Positions 11,421 through 23,039 of a stretch of DNA of 64,000 bases are shown here, piece by piece (the first letter of the stretch is position 1; each line of letters starts with the position of its first letter). Where the stretch lies: contig NC_066518.1 of the NCBI RefSeq assembly GCF_024679095.1, forward strand, positions 9,424,583-9,488,582. The letters are read 5' to 3'. The position numbers and the translations under genes were made by a program. The DNA is from Eriocheir sinensis (Eukaryota; Arthropoda; Malacostraca; Decapoda; Varunidae). A model generated the notes under the pieces. The model had not been told where the DNA came from and ran no database searches. It saw only the letters and a list, made by a program, of their open reading frames with translations.

Positions 11421-12101
11421 GTTACCCCGTGCCCTCCGCCCTACCAGCAGACCCGCATTAGCCCTCCGCCACCTGCCGCCACCTGCCGCCTGCCATCGCC
11501 TCCGCCGCCTCCGCGATGAGCCACGGAGCACCTCATTAGGCCCGCCACCTGTTATTTTAGTGCGTGATTAAGGGCGAGGCGGCGTATTAAGGCTGAGGCT
11601 CTGTGACTGTTAATGACGAGGGCTTGGCACGGCGTCGAGGCGGAGGCGAAGATGCTGTGATGAGGAGAGGACGAGTAGGGATGATAGATGGTGTAGAAAG
11701 GGGGAGGAGGAGGAGGGGGGAGGAGAGGAGGATGGAAGGATGAGTGGGAGGAGTTGATGCTATGATGAGGAGAGGAGAAGGGATGAAGAGAGGAAGGAGG
11801 GGGGGTGGGGTAATGAAGACAAAAAGGGTGGGCATATAAATTGGGTATAGGAAGATGGATTGGATGAAGATGCTGTAATTAGGAGAAAGCGGGAAGGAGT
11901 GATAACTGGTGTAGAAGGGTATGCAGAGGAGAAGAGGAAGATGGAATGAAGATGATGATGAGCAGGGTGGATTGATAAACTGGGTATGGGAAAACGAATG
12001 GGAAGAGAAGTAATGATAATAAATACAATAAAGAGGGAAGACGCAGGTAGAAAGAGACTCCCTCCCCGCACACATACTCGAACGCACCTCCCTCCCTCCC
12101 A

Positions 12102-12330
12102 AAAAGAAAAGGAAGGAAAAGATGGCATGGGAAGAGGGTGAGGAAGAGCATAGTCTGGGGAGGATAAGAGGGGGAAAAGGAGCTGAGGAAGAGGGTGAAG
12201 AAGTGTCTAGTTTGGGGAGTATGTGATGATTAGGGAGGAAAAGGGGACTGAGGAAGAGGGAGAGGAAGTGTATAGTAAGTGGGTGGGAACTGGACGAAGA
12301 GGAGTTGATCGTTAAGGAGAGGGAAAGTAA
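12102..12330 (+). repeat. Direct repeat, left copy (partner 13101-13370)
   Basis: Nearly identical to the partner over the first 55-60 bases (AAAAAGAAAAGGAAGG, GATGGCATGGGAAGAGGG, GAGGAAGAGCATAGT). Both then share GGAGCTGAGGAAGAGGG and AACTGGACGAAGAG, so similarity extends beyond 200 bp. Copies are about 1 kb apart. Confidence 0.8.
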
Positions 12331-13100
12331 TAAAGATGAGGAGAGAGAAAATAAAATAAAACTGTGTGTGGTATGGGAGGAGATAAAGAGGGATATTTAA
12401 GACGAAGAAGGAATCAAGAGTGGAGACTTTGTGAGAATGGAAGCACGAAAAGATTATGAAACTGATTTAAACATGTGTCGAAAGAAAAGGAGGAGGAAGA
12501 AGGCAACATGACCATGAAAAAAAGGGTGACATTCAAAGGGAGAGGAATGAAAGATGTACCCCCTCTGTATAGACTCTAGGGTGAGAAGGGAGAATATAAA
12601 GGGAAAAAAGAGGGGATGCTGGTGGGGGGAGAGAATGTAGAAGTGACCCACGGATATCACAGGTATAAATAAATCATGAATATACAAGACAGAGGGAGAA
12701 CATAGGCTGAGACGGAGATAATAACGGAGAACAGATTTAGTGCAGGAAAGGGAGGATGAGGAGACGGGGAAGAAAATTAGATATGGAAAGAGGGGAAGGG
12801 AAAGGAAGGGGAGTAGAGGCGGGGAAGAGTTCATTATGGGGAGGGAGCGAATAGGGGAAGCTTGTACATACGAGGAAGGGGAAGAGAACAGATTTAGAGA
12901 GCAGGAGGAATAGATAATGAACGCTGGAGAGGGAAAGTAGAGAGAGAACAGGGACAAGGAAGAGAAAGGAACTGGGAAAAGGAAAGGAAAGGAAGCTGGG
13001 AAGAGTGGGGAGAACAGATCGTGGAGAATAGGAGCGTGGGGAGAAAGGGAGGAAGGGTTTTTGAGGTGTCTAGATAATGTGAACTTGTGACAAAAGAGGA

Positions 13101-13370
13101 TAAAAAGAAAAGGAAGGAAAAGATGGCATGGGAAGAGGGTGAGGAAGAGCATAGTATGGGGAGGGTATGAGGAGGAAAAGGAGCTGAGGAAGAGGGCCAG
13201 GAAGTGTGTAGTAAGGGGAAGATAAGAGGAGGACAAGGGAGGTAATTGGGGCTGAGGAAGAGGTGAGGGGGGGAGGGGGGAACACCATGGGGAGGATATG
13301 AGGGGAAGGTTGCTTGGGAAAGTTGGGGGTGGAAACTGGACGAAGAGAAGTAAATCGTAAAGAAGGAAGT
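13101..13370 (+). repeat. Direct repeat, right copy (partner 12102-12330)
   Basis: See left copy. The right copy carries extra purine-rich sequence before the AACTGGACGAAGAG landmark at about 13335. Confidence 0.8.
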
Positions 13371-13740
13371 GGGGAGAAAGTTGGGGGCAGAGGGATAAGT
13401 AATGGGAAGGGGATAAGAAGGGGGAGAAAGCGAAATAACAGAAGGAGAGGGCGGGACAGAGGTATACCAGGAGTGGTGCGGAGAAGGAGGAGGGAATGGG
13501 CAAGGGGGAAGGGGGAAGAGGAGGAAAGAAAAGTGGGTGGACACGAAATAACAGGAGGAGAGGGCGGGAGGAGTAGATTAGGAATGGTGTGGAAGGGAAG
13601 AAAAGAAGGAGAGAAGCAGGGGGCGAGATGGGGAGTAAGAAATATTGGCTAAGAACGAAGAAGAGGAGGAGGAGGGGAGGGCGGCGAGGGAGGCGTGGGC
13701 GGGTGGGTGGGTGGGTGGAGAGGAGATTATTATGAGCGGT

Positions 13741-14081
13741 GGGGAGTGACAAGGTGAAGGTAATTGGATCTTACGCGAGGGAATCTGGAACAATAGCGGC
13801 CCGAGCTGCCTGCGCTTTGTGGCTTCCGGCGGCTTGGCTTTTGTCCTCCGCCACGACCCGACCCACCGCGGCAGGCGAAGGCACGTCATTTAGACACACA
13901 ATAGATCCTGTTGTCTCGTGGGTGATTTTTTCGCCTCATAAGTAGATCATGCACGCCTCATGAACGGGAGTGTGGTGAGGAAGTTCATCGTTTTAGTTTT
14001 TTTTTTTTATGGTTGTAATCCGGAAGTTAGCTTTGAGATATAGGCTACCGTTCAGTTTTGATTCCAAGAATAGTGTATTTA
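13741..14081. other. Unassigned GC-richer sequence
   Basis: About 200 bp of mixed GC-rich sequence (13770-13900) followed by AT-rich sequence. No gene or repeat recognised. Confidence 0.4.
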
Positions 14082-14082
14082 C

Positions 14083-14138
<56 letters not shown>
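14082..14138. repeat. (GT)n microsatellite
   Basis: Uninterrupted GT run abutting the left arm of the 14.1-15.0 kb inverted repeat. Confidence 0.97.
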
Positions 14139-14140
<2 letters not shown>

Positions 14141-14201
14141 CAAGATTAAAAGAAGACTGGCGACATAAAAATTTAATGATCTTAACTTTGGTGGTGGACA
14201 A

Positions 14202-14249
<48 letters not shown>
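14202..14249. repeat. (GT)n microsatellite in left inverted-repeat arm
   Basis: About 24 TG units inside the left arm. Confidence 0.95.
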
Positions 14250-14251
<2 letters not shown>

Positions 14252-14836
14252 ATAAAACCATATATAAAAATATACATAAATGAATCAATAAAATAAAACG
14301 AAAGTGATATATGATGCGACTCAACAGCTTCTTAACGAACACCCGAGAGGAGTGACCTTGGGGACAGTGACACCTCCAAGCAGCGCCGACCGCTCACTCG
14401 TCCCTTTGAAAAGTTAATCGGATATCTTTTCTTATAATCCGTGGGTAATGAACTCTGAAAAGGACGATGACCTGCAGGATGATGACCTCGCACGAATATT
14501 CTAAAAGCACAAACAGTTCGCGCCTTAAACTTAACACTTAACACTAAAATATGGGTAAAATTTTTTGGAAAAATCGGCAATTTCTTAGGAAAAATCGGTA
14601 AAATGTTCCGATTTTTCCGAAACATTGCCGATTTTTTCGAAAAAGTGCCGATTTTTTCTCGGGTGTTCGTTAAGAAGCTGTTGAGTCGCATCATACATCA
14701 CTTTCGTTTTATTTTATTGATTCATTTATGTATATTTTTATATATGGTTTTATTGCATGTGTATGTGTGGGAGTATTTGACACACGCATATACCCCCCTC
14801 CCCAGATACACACACTCACTCACACTCACACTTATG

Positions 14837-14837
<1 letters not shown>

Positions 14838-14928
<91 letters not shown>
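14838..14928. repeat. (CA)n microsatellite in right inverted-repeat arm
   Basis: About 45 CA units at the position complementary to the left-arm (GT)n. Confidence 0.95.
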
Positions 14929-14929
<1 letters not shown>

Positions 14930-15189
14930 TTGTCCACCAACCAAGTTTAGATCATTAAATTTTTATGTCACCAGTCTTCTTTCAATCTTCACTTTTAGGA
15001 GATGAGCCTTTTATTCGCTTATTTATGACTGCGACCCAATTTGCACCTGTTTTTATTTGTTTTACTACTTTAAATCCTTCTGAGTTTAGTTCTTTTGTGT
15101 CTTTAATTGTGTAACTAAATTATGATATTAAATTTCAAATAGCTATGCATATATTTTCAGTATCGTGGCGGCATTGATTAATAACTCGT

Positions 15190-15190
15190 A

Positions 15191-15232
<42 letters not shown>
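15190..15232. repeat. (ATT)n microsatellite
   Basis: About 14 uninterrupted ATT units. Confidence 0.95.
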
Positions 15233-15273
15233 TCACACACACTAAAGAGGGTGAAGTAGGCCTTAACCTTACA

Positions 15274-15450
15274 TCGGCAATTTCTCGAATCGGCAATTTT
15301 TCGATTCGGCAATTCCTCGAATCGGCAATTTTTCGACTCTGCAATTTGTCGACTCGGCAATTTTTCGACTCTGCAATTTCTCGACTCGGCAATTTTTCAA
15401 CTCGGCAATTTCTCGACTCGGCAATTTCTTGACTCGCAATTTCTCGAGAT
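15274..15450. repeat. 16-bp minisatellite
   Basis: About 11 copies of CGGCAATTTYTCGACT. Alternating T-rich (ATTTTTCGA) and C-containing (ATTTCTCGA) forms suggest a 32-bp dimer at an earlier stage. The core matches motifs in the loop of the 14.1-15.0 kb inverted repeat. Confidence 0.92.
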
Positions 15451-15839
15451 GAATAGAATAGGTAGATGATTATTATTATTAGTTGTTGTTGTTGTTGTGC
15501 CATCTTACATAATCTCATTGCGTAAACACCCATGATATAACAATAAATTCTGTAGCTTTTTAAATATTTCTTACAGCTAGTTTCGTTGTATATTGAAGAA
15601 CTTGTATTCGTCCACCTGTTTTATCTCTGACGGTGTCCAAGCTACATACGTATCATACCCTTCACCCCTGTCCGTCTACCTTCTTCTTCTCTATCTTCAT
15701 CCGTCCAACAATGAGCTATATAAGTTTCTCGTCTCGGACTTTCGCTGTCGATCAGATTGTTTCGTTTCGCCTCCTCGACTAATCACTGATTCTCTCTTAC
15801 CGGCGGCTGTCTTGGCCATCAGGCGCATTTTCTCCACTC
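15451..15839. other. Unassigned mixed sequence
   Basis: Includes a short (GTT)n at about 15482-15498. No gene or mobile element recognised. Confidence 0.4.
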
Positions 15840-17370
15840 TGACGGGCCGAAGGGGGGAGAGGAGGGGAGCGGAGAGGGGGTAAGGGACCGCGGGAGTGGG
15901 GTGGGTACGGAGGCGTCAAGGCGGGAGGGGGGGGTGGACGTGAGTGGGCGGAGGGATGGGGTGAAGGGAAGAGCGTGAAGGGATGAGGGTACAGAGGGAG
16001 CAGGCTGGTAGAGGATGTATTGTAGGACGTGGGGTGATGGGATGAATAGGGGAAGGAGATGGGGGATAGAAGGAATGGAAGGTTATGGGAGAGGAAAGCA
16101 GAGGAACTAGAGGTAGGGGAAGGCAGGAAAAGGGGAGTCTGGGGAATGGGAAAGGCGAGTCTGGGGGATGGGAAAAAGAGATGGTAGGAAGGGAAAGAAT
16201 GGAAAGGAAAACGGGGGAATGAAACAGCACTGGGGAAACAGGAAAGAGGGAAACGAGGAAATACGACAGACAGGAGGAAAAAAAAGGATGGGGAAACTGG
16301 AAAGGGTTTAAGGGATGGAAAGACTGGGTAAGACAGGGGAAAGGAAAACAGGGAAATGAAACAGCAATGAGGAAGCAGGGGAGAGGAAAACAAGAAAACA
16401 AGACAGCAAAAGGAAAACAGAGGAAAGGGAAATGAAGGGGGATGTGAGAATGGCATGAGATGGGAGGTAGGGGGAGGCAGTGGAATGAGAGAACGAGTAA
16501 ACAAGAGTCAGAGGAAAAAAAGAGGAAGGGGAAACTGGGATATGAGAAGGGAGATGGAGAACAGGGGAAGGGGAAGGTTGGGGATGAGGTAGCTGGTAGG
16601 GGAAGGGAAGGGAAGGGGAACAGAGGAATGAAACAGCAATAGGGAAGCAAGGGAGAGGAAAACGAATCAGGAAAAAAAAGAGGAGAGGTAAACTGGGAAG
16701 GGAGGCTGGGGAAGGGGAAACTTGAGGTAGTTAGTAGGGAAAGGCAAGGCAAGGGAAGGGGAGGGATAGGGAAACGAGGGGATGAGGTAGGTGGTAGGGC
16801 AGGCAAGAGAAGGGGAGGGAAAGGGAAGCTCTGAAGAAGATATTAGTGGTAGGGAGAGGCAAGGTAAGGCAAGGCAAAGGAAGGGAAACGAGATGACGAG
16901 GTAAGTAGAAAAGGTAGGCAGGGGAAGGGGAAGGAAAGGGGAAGCTCTGGGGAGGATATTTGTGGTAGGGGGAGGCAAGGCAAGGCAAGGGAATGAGAGA
17001 CGAGGGGAAGAGGTAGGTGGCAGGGGAAGGCAAGGGAGGGAGGCAAGGGAAGGGGTAGCTTGGGGATATGGTACGTGGTAGGGGGAGGCAAGGCAAGGGA
17101 AGGGAAGGAGAGACGAGGGGATGAGGTAGGTGGCAGGGGAAGGCAAGGGAGGGAGGCAAGGGAAGGGGTAGCTTGGGGATATGGTACGTGGTAGGGGAGG
17201 CAAGGCAAGGCAAGGGAAGGAGAGACGAGGGGAAGAGGTAGGTGGCAGGGAAAGGCAAGGGAGGGAGGCAAGGGAAGGGGTAGCTTGGGGATGAGGTACG
17301 TGGTAGGGGAAGGCAAGGCAAGGGAAGGGAAGGGGAAACGAGGGGATGAGGTAAGGCAAGGGAGGGAGGC
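15840..17370 (+). repeat. Polypurine block; 112/113-bp tandem array from ~16700
   Basis: G/A-rich throughout. TAGCTTGGGGAT begins at 17056, 17169 and 17281 (periods 113 and 112), each after GGCAAGGGAAGGGG and before GTGGTAGGGG. More diverged units (GGAAGCTCTGRRGA at about 16826 and 16938) extend the array leftwards. Minus-strand open frames of 230-296 codons are Pro/Leu/Ser repeats and not genes. Confidence 0.88.
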
Positions 17371-17497
17371 AAGGATTGGAAGTGGATCTGAGAGACTTTT
17401 TTGAAGAAGTGGATCTGCCCGAAAAAAAAGTTTAGTCCTGAAATCTGAAACGTTGGCGGTGCTTCCCTCTCTCCCTCCTCCATGCTCTCATCTCCTC

Positions 17498-17499
<2 letters not shown>

Positions 17500-17579
<80 letters not shown>
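17500..17579. repeat. (AC)n microsatellite
   Basis: About 39 uninterrupted AC units. Confidence 0.97.
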
Positions 17580-17580
<1 letters not shown>

Positions 17581-17702
17581 TCGCACTCGCACTCGCATTC
17601 TCTCTCTCTCCATTTTCTTCTCGCTTTATAATTGATATGCTTGATTTTTTTTTCCTTCCCACTCCTTTTCTTTTTTCTTCATTATTATCACTACATCATC
17701 AT

Positions 17703-18620
<918 letters not shown>

Positions 18621-18639
18621 GCAAGAAGGTTTGACACTT

Positions 18640-19040
18640 TTCCTACACCACTTCGAGATAATTTGGTGTTTGTGACTTGCTTCTTCAGGATAATAATTGG
18701 TGTGTCTTTTTGGTCCTGCTCTTGTATCCTTCTTTTTCTCGTCTGTTTTTTTTTTTTTTAATTTCTCTTGTGTTAGGAAGATTTTATTATTTTCTCTCTT
18801 CTGCTTCTGCTTCAAGATAATTATTAGTCTGAATTTGTTCCTTTTTTGGTTGTCTTCTGCTTTCTCTTTTTTTTTTTTTTCTCTGTGTCTTGTTTTGGGA
18901 GTGTTTCTTGATGCCCCGTTTAAGATTATTTTGCCTTGTATGAAATTATTATTATAGTTTTCCTGCCTAAGAATTTTCTAAGTATTGGCCTTGGCTTTAC
19001 CAACCTTTTCCTGGACACTTTTTTTTTTTTCGAGTGATTT
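18640..19040 (+). repeat. Dispersed segment, copy 1 (partner 20546-20960)
   Basis: Shares ordered landmarks with the partner: GTCCTGCTCTTGT/GACCTGCTCTTGT, a T/C-rich stretch, CTTGTGTTAGGAAG, TCTCTCTTCTGCTTC, and finally TTGGCCTTGGCYTTACC ... TCCTGGACA. Moderately diverged. It looks like two copies of an interspersed repeat, or an old segmental duplication about 1.9 kb apart. Confidence 0.65.
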
Positions 19041-19189
19041 TTGTTAAGGACTTTTTTTTGGCATGTCTTCGCTCGTCCGATATTAGAAAAAAATTGTCTT
19101 GATAAAATTTTTCCTTAATTACTTTATGATTTTTTCTTTTATCTCCGCGCCTCGTCGGGGTACAGATCATCCTTGTAACTTTTGACGCC

Positions 19190-20110
19190 CCTCAGCCGTG
19201 AAGCCCCTCCGCCGCCTTCCTGCCGGCTCCCACTCCTCCCCTGCCTCCTACTGTCCTTCCCTGCCTCCCTTCTCCCATCCTCTCCTGTCCCCTCTTACCC
19301 TTGCCTTCCCTTCTTCAGACTTTACTTACCTCCACTTTTCCCTATATTCAGCCTCCTTCTTCCCTCCATTATCTCCCTTTCCAAAGCTCCCTCTCCCTTC
19401 CTTTTCCGTTCTCCCTCCTCCAGACACCATGCACCTACCCCTCCCTTCTCCCTCGCTCCTGGTCCACATTCTACCCCTTCCCCCCTTCTTCAAATCTTAT
19501 CCTACCCTCTCCAGAACCCCATTTCCCCTTACCTCTCCTTCCTCTTTCTCCAGACACCAACTACCCCGTCCTCCCTTCTCTTAGACCTTTCCTTCTTTCC
19601 TTTCCTTCCCTTTCCTTCCCGCAGACATCAGTTTTCTCCTCTCTCCACCAGGTCACAGGTATCCTACGCTTCCTCTCCTACTCCAGGCCCTTCCTACCCC
19701 GTTTCCCTTTCACTTCCTCAACATCCATCCGAGCTCTCCTCTCTCTCTCTCAAGACCTAGCTACCATCCTATCTGTCCATTTGTTCCTATTTGAAGGCCT
19801 GTTTACCTCCATTCATTTCCCTGTGCCTTGGTTAATTCATCCCACCTCCTTCCTTTGTCCGTAGTCAATTGCTATCGCTTGTTCTCGTTGCTTCCTCTGC
19901 TCTCTCCCTCAATACCTACTTAGTTATCGTCCTCGCTGTCCTGTCACTCCTATTTCAAGACCTGTTTACCTCTATTCATCCTCCCTGTGCCAGTTAACTC
20001 ATCCCACCATCTCCCTCAGGCCCTAGTCGATTCCTATCCCTTCCTCTCTCAGTGCTTGTTACCTAGGCAACTCTCACCCCCCTGCAGAGCTCTTCCCTAC
20101 CCTCCAGTTT
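19190..20110. repeat. Polypyrimidine low-complexity block
   Basis: C/T-rich with loosely repeated TTCCCTCTC and CCTCCT motifs. Two similar stretches with GTTTACCTCYATTCATY and TTAACTCATCCCACC elements occur near 19800-19855 and 19965-20010. Long plus-strand open frames are Ser/Pro/Leu/Phe low complexity. Confidence 0.7.
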
Positions 20111-20315
20111 CTCCTTGTCTGTCGATTTTTCCTCCAGTTGTTCAATACTGGATGTAAGTTTTATTTTTCTTGCTCTCTTGCCAGCACTCCACTTTTTTTT
20201 CTTTGTTATCCCTCTTGCCTGCCACCAGCTCGCCGCTCACCCTCTACCCTTGCCAGCACTTCACTCAGCCGGATGTTCTATAGCACCTCTTGTTCCCATT
20301 AGCACCTAACACAGA

Positions 20316-20541
20316 CTATAGTGAGACCAGAAGGGCGAGATCGTTTTTGTGTTGGCTTCCGCGGGTCCTTTCCTCCCATCCGCTCTGCCACACAGTCCCA
20401 ACACCTATCTTTTCATATGTTACCTATAGCTAATATATGAGAGGAAGAAATAAGTGTTGGGAGTGTGTGGCAGAGCGGCGGGAGGAAAGGATACGCGGGA
20501 GCCAACTTAAAAACGATCTCTCCAATTTGGTTTCACTATAG
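20316..20541. mobile_element. Hairpin MITE with ~95-bp inverted arms
   Basis: Left arm 20316-20413 pairs with right arm 20441-20541. Shared blocks, reading each arm inward: CTATAGTGARACCA, GAGATCGTTTTT, GTTGGCT, TCCTTTCCTCCC, GCTCTGCCACACA, TCCCAACAC. The loop is about 27 bp. Nothing is encoded. The terminal CTATAGTGA/TCACTATAG would fit a TA or TATA target as in Tc1/mariner-type elements, but which bases belong to the target cannot be settled from one copy. Confidence 0.85.
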
Positions 20542-20545
20542 CAAT

Positions 20546-20960
20546 CAGCTCGTCTTCTGTGTCCTCGGACCTGCTCTTGTTTCTTTCTCTCTCTTCTTTT
20601 TTCTCGTGTTAGGAAGGCGTAATGATCTGCTCTCTTCTGCTTTCTCTTTTCTTTTCAGTTTTTCTTGTTTTAGGAAGGCGTAATGATCTACTCTCTTCAG
20701 CTTTCTCTTTTTTCCTAATTTTTCTTGTGTTTGCGATTTTCCTCTGCAGCAAAAGAAGCGGCTCAGAGGCAACAAAAATAACTGATAAAAAAAGCCCGCT
20801 AATCACTGCCCTTATGTTGCTATGTTATGTTGTTCAGGTTCTTGTGCCTTATTGAAATGGTTATAACAGTTGACCTACGTGAGAATTGTAGAATATTTGG
20901 CCTTGGCCTTACCTATCTGATCCTGGACATGATTTTTTTCTGTGTGATTTTTTGCCACCT
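20546..20960 (+). repeat. Dispersed segment, copy 2 (partner 18640-19040)
   Basis: Begins immediately right of the hairpin MITE. It contains an internal 60-bp tandem duplication: TAGGAAGGCGTAATGATCT at 20611 and 20671. A copy of the 'GCCCGCT' family is embedded at 20746-20830. See partner for shared landmarks. Confidence 0.65.
20746..20830 (+). repeat. Dispersed repeat 'GCCCGCT' family, copy 2
   Basis: GCAGCAAAAGAAGCGGCTCA, then GGCAACAAAAATAAC and AAAAAAAGCCCGCTAATCAC followed by TGCCCTTATG. Landmark order is the same as in copy 1 at 10440. Confidence 0.65.
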
Positions 20961-21299
20961 GTATAGTCCCTAGTCCTGAATACTCCCAGCAATTCAGACA
21001 GACACCTGACACCCATATCGACAGTTTACCTTTTCGATACACTGCCAGCGCTTAAAACTGCCCCCCCACACCCCACATGCCCTATGCCTATTGCCTTTCC
21101 TCCTGCTCTCTGTCTTTGTCTCTGATTCATTCCCCTTCCACCCCCATGCTAACAGTTTCTGCTCTTGCCTCCAGCAGCCTCCTCTGTCCGTCTGTAACCA
21201 GTTTTTTCTTCTCCCTGCCAAGAGCCTTCACCTCAGCTTCATACCACCATCCTTTCCTCCCTTTTATCTCAGGCCTTTATGTTTTTGTTCTATCCAATA

Positions 21300-22245
21300 G
21301 CCTTTTATCCTTCCCTTGCCAACTGTCTTTTATCCTAACCCTACCACCCCCTTTTATCCTTTCCATGCCAACATCCTTGTCTCCTTCACTCGGCTAGTCC
21401 TTTTTACCTTTGTTCTTTCCTTCAGCCTTTTAGCCTACCCTTGCCAACAGCCTTTTATCCCACCCCTGCCAATACCTTTCCCTATGCCAGCACCCTTTGC
21501 TCTCTCGCCCCTGCCAACACAGTCTTTGCTCCTGCCCCTGCCAAGACCCTTTCTTCCTGCCTTCTGTCAATAGCTTCTGTCCCCTGCCAACAAGCTACTA
21601 TTGTCCTCTACCAACACCCCTTGCTGACGCCCCTGCTCTTGCTACCTGACTTATACCTTACCTTTCCCCTTGTCTACAGTCTTATCTTTCCCCTTGCCTA
21701 AAGCTCCTTACCTACAGCCCCCTGCTACTGCCCCCTTCCAGTCCCTTGCTCCTGCCTCTGCCAACAGCTTTACCTTCCCCCTTGCTTGCAGTCCCTTGCT
21801 AATGCCTCCTTCCATCCTCTCGTTCCTGCCCCTGCCAACAGTCTTACCCTCATCCCTTGCCTACAGTCCATTGCTACTGCCTACTTTCATCCCCTTGTTC
21901 CTGCCCCTGCCAACAGTCTTACCTTCCCCTCTTGCCTATAGCCCCCTGTCTACTGCCTCTTTCCATTCTCTTGTTCCTGCCCCTGCCAACAGTCTTACCT
22001 TCCCCTCTTGCCTATAGCCCCCTGTCTACTGTCTCTTTCCATTCTCTTGTTCCTGCCCCTGCCAACAGTCTTACCTTCCCCTCTTGCCTATAGCCCCCTG
22101 TCTACTGCCTCTTTCCATCCTCTTGTTCCTGCCCCTGCCAGCAGTCTTACCTTCCCCTCTTGCCTATAGCCCCCTGTCTACTGCCTCTTTTCATCCTCTT
22201 GTTCCTGCCCCTGCCAACAGTCTTACCTTCCTCCCTAGCCTACAG
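21300..22245. repeat. 76-bp tandem array
   Basis: CCAACAGTCTTACC/CCAGCAGTCTTACC begins at 21910, 21986, 22062, 22138 and 22214, an exact 76-bp period with near-identical units. Older, diverged units with CCTGCCCCTGCCAACA motifs extend left to about 21300. Pyrimidine-rich. 76 is not a multiple of 3, so open frames shift between copies and no protein repeat is conserved. Confidence 0.92.
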
Positions 22246-22509
22246 TCCCTTGCTTCTGCCTCCTTCCCTTGTTTCTGCCTCTTCCTACTTCCTCCATCCA
22301 GCCCCTTGTTCCCGCCCCTGCCTCAGCTCTGCCCTGCCAACGCTCGACTCATTAGCCCCGTGCTGTAGCCTGCCAGCTCATTATCATACCTGCACACAAT
22401 TCCGTCGATCGGCCCGGCGGAGCGTGATCACACCCCGCTCTGCTTGGCGCGCCCCCTCCCGCTAGTTTTGTAGATTCTGCTTCATATTTTATTGGACTGG
22501 TCTCGGTTT

Positions 22510-22655
22510 TGTGTGTGTGTGTGTGTGGGGAGGGGAGATCGGAGTGGAGATAGAGAGATATAAAGAGATAAAAATAGAGATAAAGATAGAGCGATAAAGA
22601 TAGATATAGTGATAAAGATAGAGAGGAAGATACAGAGGTAAAGTTAGAGATGGAG
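22510..22655. repeat. (GT)n and (GATA/GAGATA)n low complexity
   Basis: (GT)n at about 22510-22528, then degenerate AGATA-rich repeats to about 22650. Confidence 0.85.
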
Positions 22656-22792
22656 AGATTGTTACAACCTTCAGCGTCACCTCAAAATTTACAGCTCTTT
22701 CGGCTATATCTTCAATGTGTTTATTTTCACATGATAATGATGATGATGGCTGTGAAAATGATGATACAGTTGGTTATGATAGTAATTATGAC

Positions 22793-22906
22793 GAAGAGGA
22801 AGAGGAGGAGGAGGAAGAGGAAGAGGAAGAGGAGGAAGAGGAAGAGGAAGAGGAAAAGGAAAAGGAAAAGGAGGAGGAGGAGGAGGAGGAGGAGGAGGAG
22901 GAGGAG
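22793..22906 (+). repeat. (GAG/GAA)n microsatellite
   Basis: Trinucleotide GAG/GAA run, which would read as a Glu/Arg/Lys tract on plus and Ser/Pro/Leu on minus. No flanking coding signature. Confidence 0.95.
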
Positions 22907-23039
22907 ACTGGAAGACGAAGAGACTGGAGAGGAGGAGAAGGAGTAAAGAGAAAAGAATCATAATAAGGAATGTACAAGCGATTGGATGGAAAGCAGAGAG
23001 GGAGAAACAGGCGAAGTATATATGTTTTTACTATCACTG

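Larger units (their letters stand above)
11640..13740 (+). repeat. Polypurine block with internal duplications
   Basis: The plus strand is A/G-rich for about 2.1 kb. A unit headed by GATGCTRTRAT recurs at 11651, 11756 and 11869 (105 and 113 bp). A second, larger duplication pairs 12102-12330 with 13101-13370. No coding function is supported. The long minus-strand open frames, including one of 432 codons at 12454-13752, are Pro/Leu/Ser/Phe low complexity. Confidence 0.85.
14139..14990. mobile_element. Large inverted repeat (candidate foldback element)
   Basis: The left arm (14139-14348) is the reverse complement of the right arm (14657-14990). Matching blocks: AAGATTRAAAGAAGACTGG / GACATAAAAATTTAATGATC / GGTGGACAAATGTGTG at the outer ends, then ACCATATATAAAAATATAC, AATCAATAAAATAAAACG, and GACTCAACAGCTTCTTAACG / AACACCCGAGA at the inner ends. 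Each arm carries a (TG)n/(CA)n tract at the same place, but the right one (14838-14928) is longer and has about 90 bp of extra sequence. The 308-bp loop has no coding content and contains repeated AATCGGCA/TGCCGATT motifs. Termini and target-site duplication were not identified, so a local inverted duplication is the alternative. Confidence 0.85.

Noticed and set aside
12454..13752. 432-codon minus-strand open frame
   Set aside because: Translation of a polypurine block. Composition is Pro/Leu/Ser/Phe, and alternative frames of the same strand are also open.
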